Below, in pieces: positions 51,176-51,292 of a stretch of DNA of 51,292 nt. Within the stretch, counting starts at the first letter, position 1. Each line of letters opens with the position of its first letter. The notes beneath the pieces were generated by a model. The model saw nothing but the letters and a program-made list of their open reading frames with translations. It was not told the origin of the DNA and did not search any database. Source of the DNA: Bdellovibrio sp. 28-41-41 (lineage in GTDB: Bacteria > Bdellovibrionota > Bdellovibrionia > Bdellovibrionales > Bdellovibrionaceae); NCBI GenBank assembly GCA_002256935.1, contig NCGL01000015.1, positions 1 to 51,292 of the forward strand, written 5' to 3'. The translations under genes were made by a program, and so were the position numbers.

Positions 51176-51292
51176 TAGGGGTTCAGGTCGAGTGGGATGT
51201 CCATAGTGAGCGCCCTATAAGAATAGTATATCACTACGATTGTTAGAAATTGCAAAGCAATGACTATGATACTAGCGAACATTCGCTTCGTT
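51176..51292. other. Window end, no gene seen
   Basis: About 117 AT-leaning bases with no convincing open frame. A possible -10 (TATAAGAATAG) near 51215 may belong to a gene outside the window. Confidence 0.4.

Overview
The window looks like chromosomal DNA of a Bdellovibrio-like bacterium (Bdellovibrionota). This is inference from gene content, not from a marker gene: an AT-leaning genome, many secreted proteases and small lipoproteins of unknown function, a fused PutA, an 813-residue FadE, a fused IcmF mutase and chemoreceptor debris. No rRNA, phage, CRISPR array or intact insertion sequence was seen. There is one tRNA, tRNA-Arg(CCT), at 14652-14727.

Layout. 0.04-4.4 kb: a possible frameshifted membrane protein, a single-pass membrane protein, an RDD/rhomboid gene pair and a formylglycine-enzyme-like lipoprotein. 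4.5-9.7 kb: housekeeping genes (fused proline dehydrogenase/P5C dehydrogenase, FAH-family hydrolase, histidine phosphatase, Hsp33). 9.7-14.5 kb: small secreted proteins, three copies of a GC-rich dispersed repeat, a sigma54-type promoter facing a 340-base gap, a matrixin-type metalloprotease, a terminator that overlaps a start codon, and a coiled-coil protein with an Hsp20-like tail. 14.7-20.1 kb: downstream of the tRNA, an AT-rich block with a LysR regulator, an iodotyrosine-deiodinase-like nitroreductase, a DM13 protein, an outer-membrane-barrel candidate, a CcdA-like membrane protein and a secreted thioredoxin-peroxiredoxin fusion. It ends in a ruined methionine-sulfoxide reductase gene. 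20.1-24.2 kb: DUF302 and YeiH genes, a LysR stump, a large unknown secreted protein and a ruined chemoreceptor. 24.2-30.6 kb: tsaE, a lipoprotein, a VC0807-type membrane protein, mutM, a Pro/Ala-rich secreted peptide and fadE. 30.6-36.6 kb: palindromic repeats, a subtilisin overlapping an RHS-like half protein, and a large lipoprotein subtilisin. 36.6-44.6 kb: dinB, an SDR, a lipoprotein behind a near-perfect sigma54 promoter, a possible RelA/SpoT-fold protein next to plsC, and three secreted proteins on the minus strand. 44.8-51.3 kb: an acyl-CoA operon (3-hydroxyacyl-CoA dehydrogenase, enoyl-CoA hydratase, IcmF), then an outer-membrane-like protein, a trypsin-like protease and a 24-bp perfect inverted repeat.

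How the genes fit together. The fadE, hbd-like, enoyl-CoA hydratase and icmF genes suggest use of fatty and branched acyl-CoAs; PutA burns proline; several exported proteases suit a predator or scavenger living on macromolecules. The 16-20 kb block reads as an envelope redox module: a CcdA-like protein would pass electrons to the secreted thioredoxin-peroxiredoxin, with a DM13 protein and a barrel beside it. It is the best candidate for an undescribed system. Three ruined genes (fRMsr, LysR, chemoreceptor) within about 4.5 kb mark 19.9-24.2 kb as a decaying zone.
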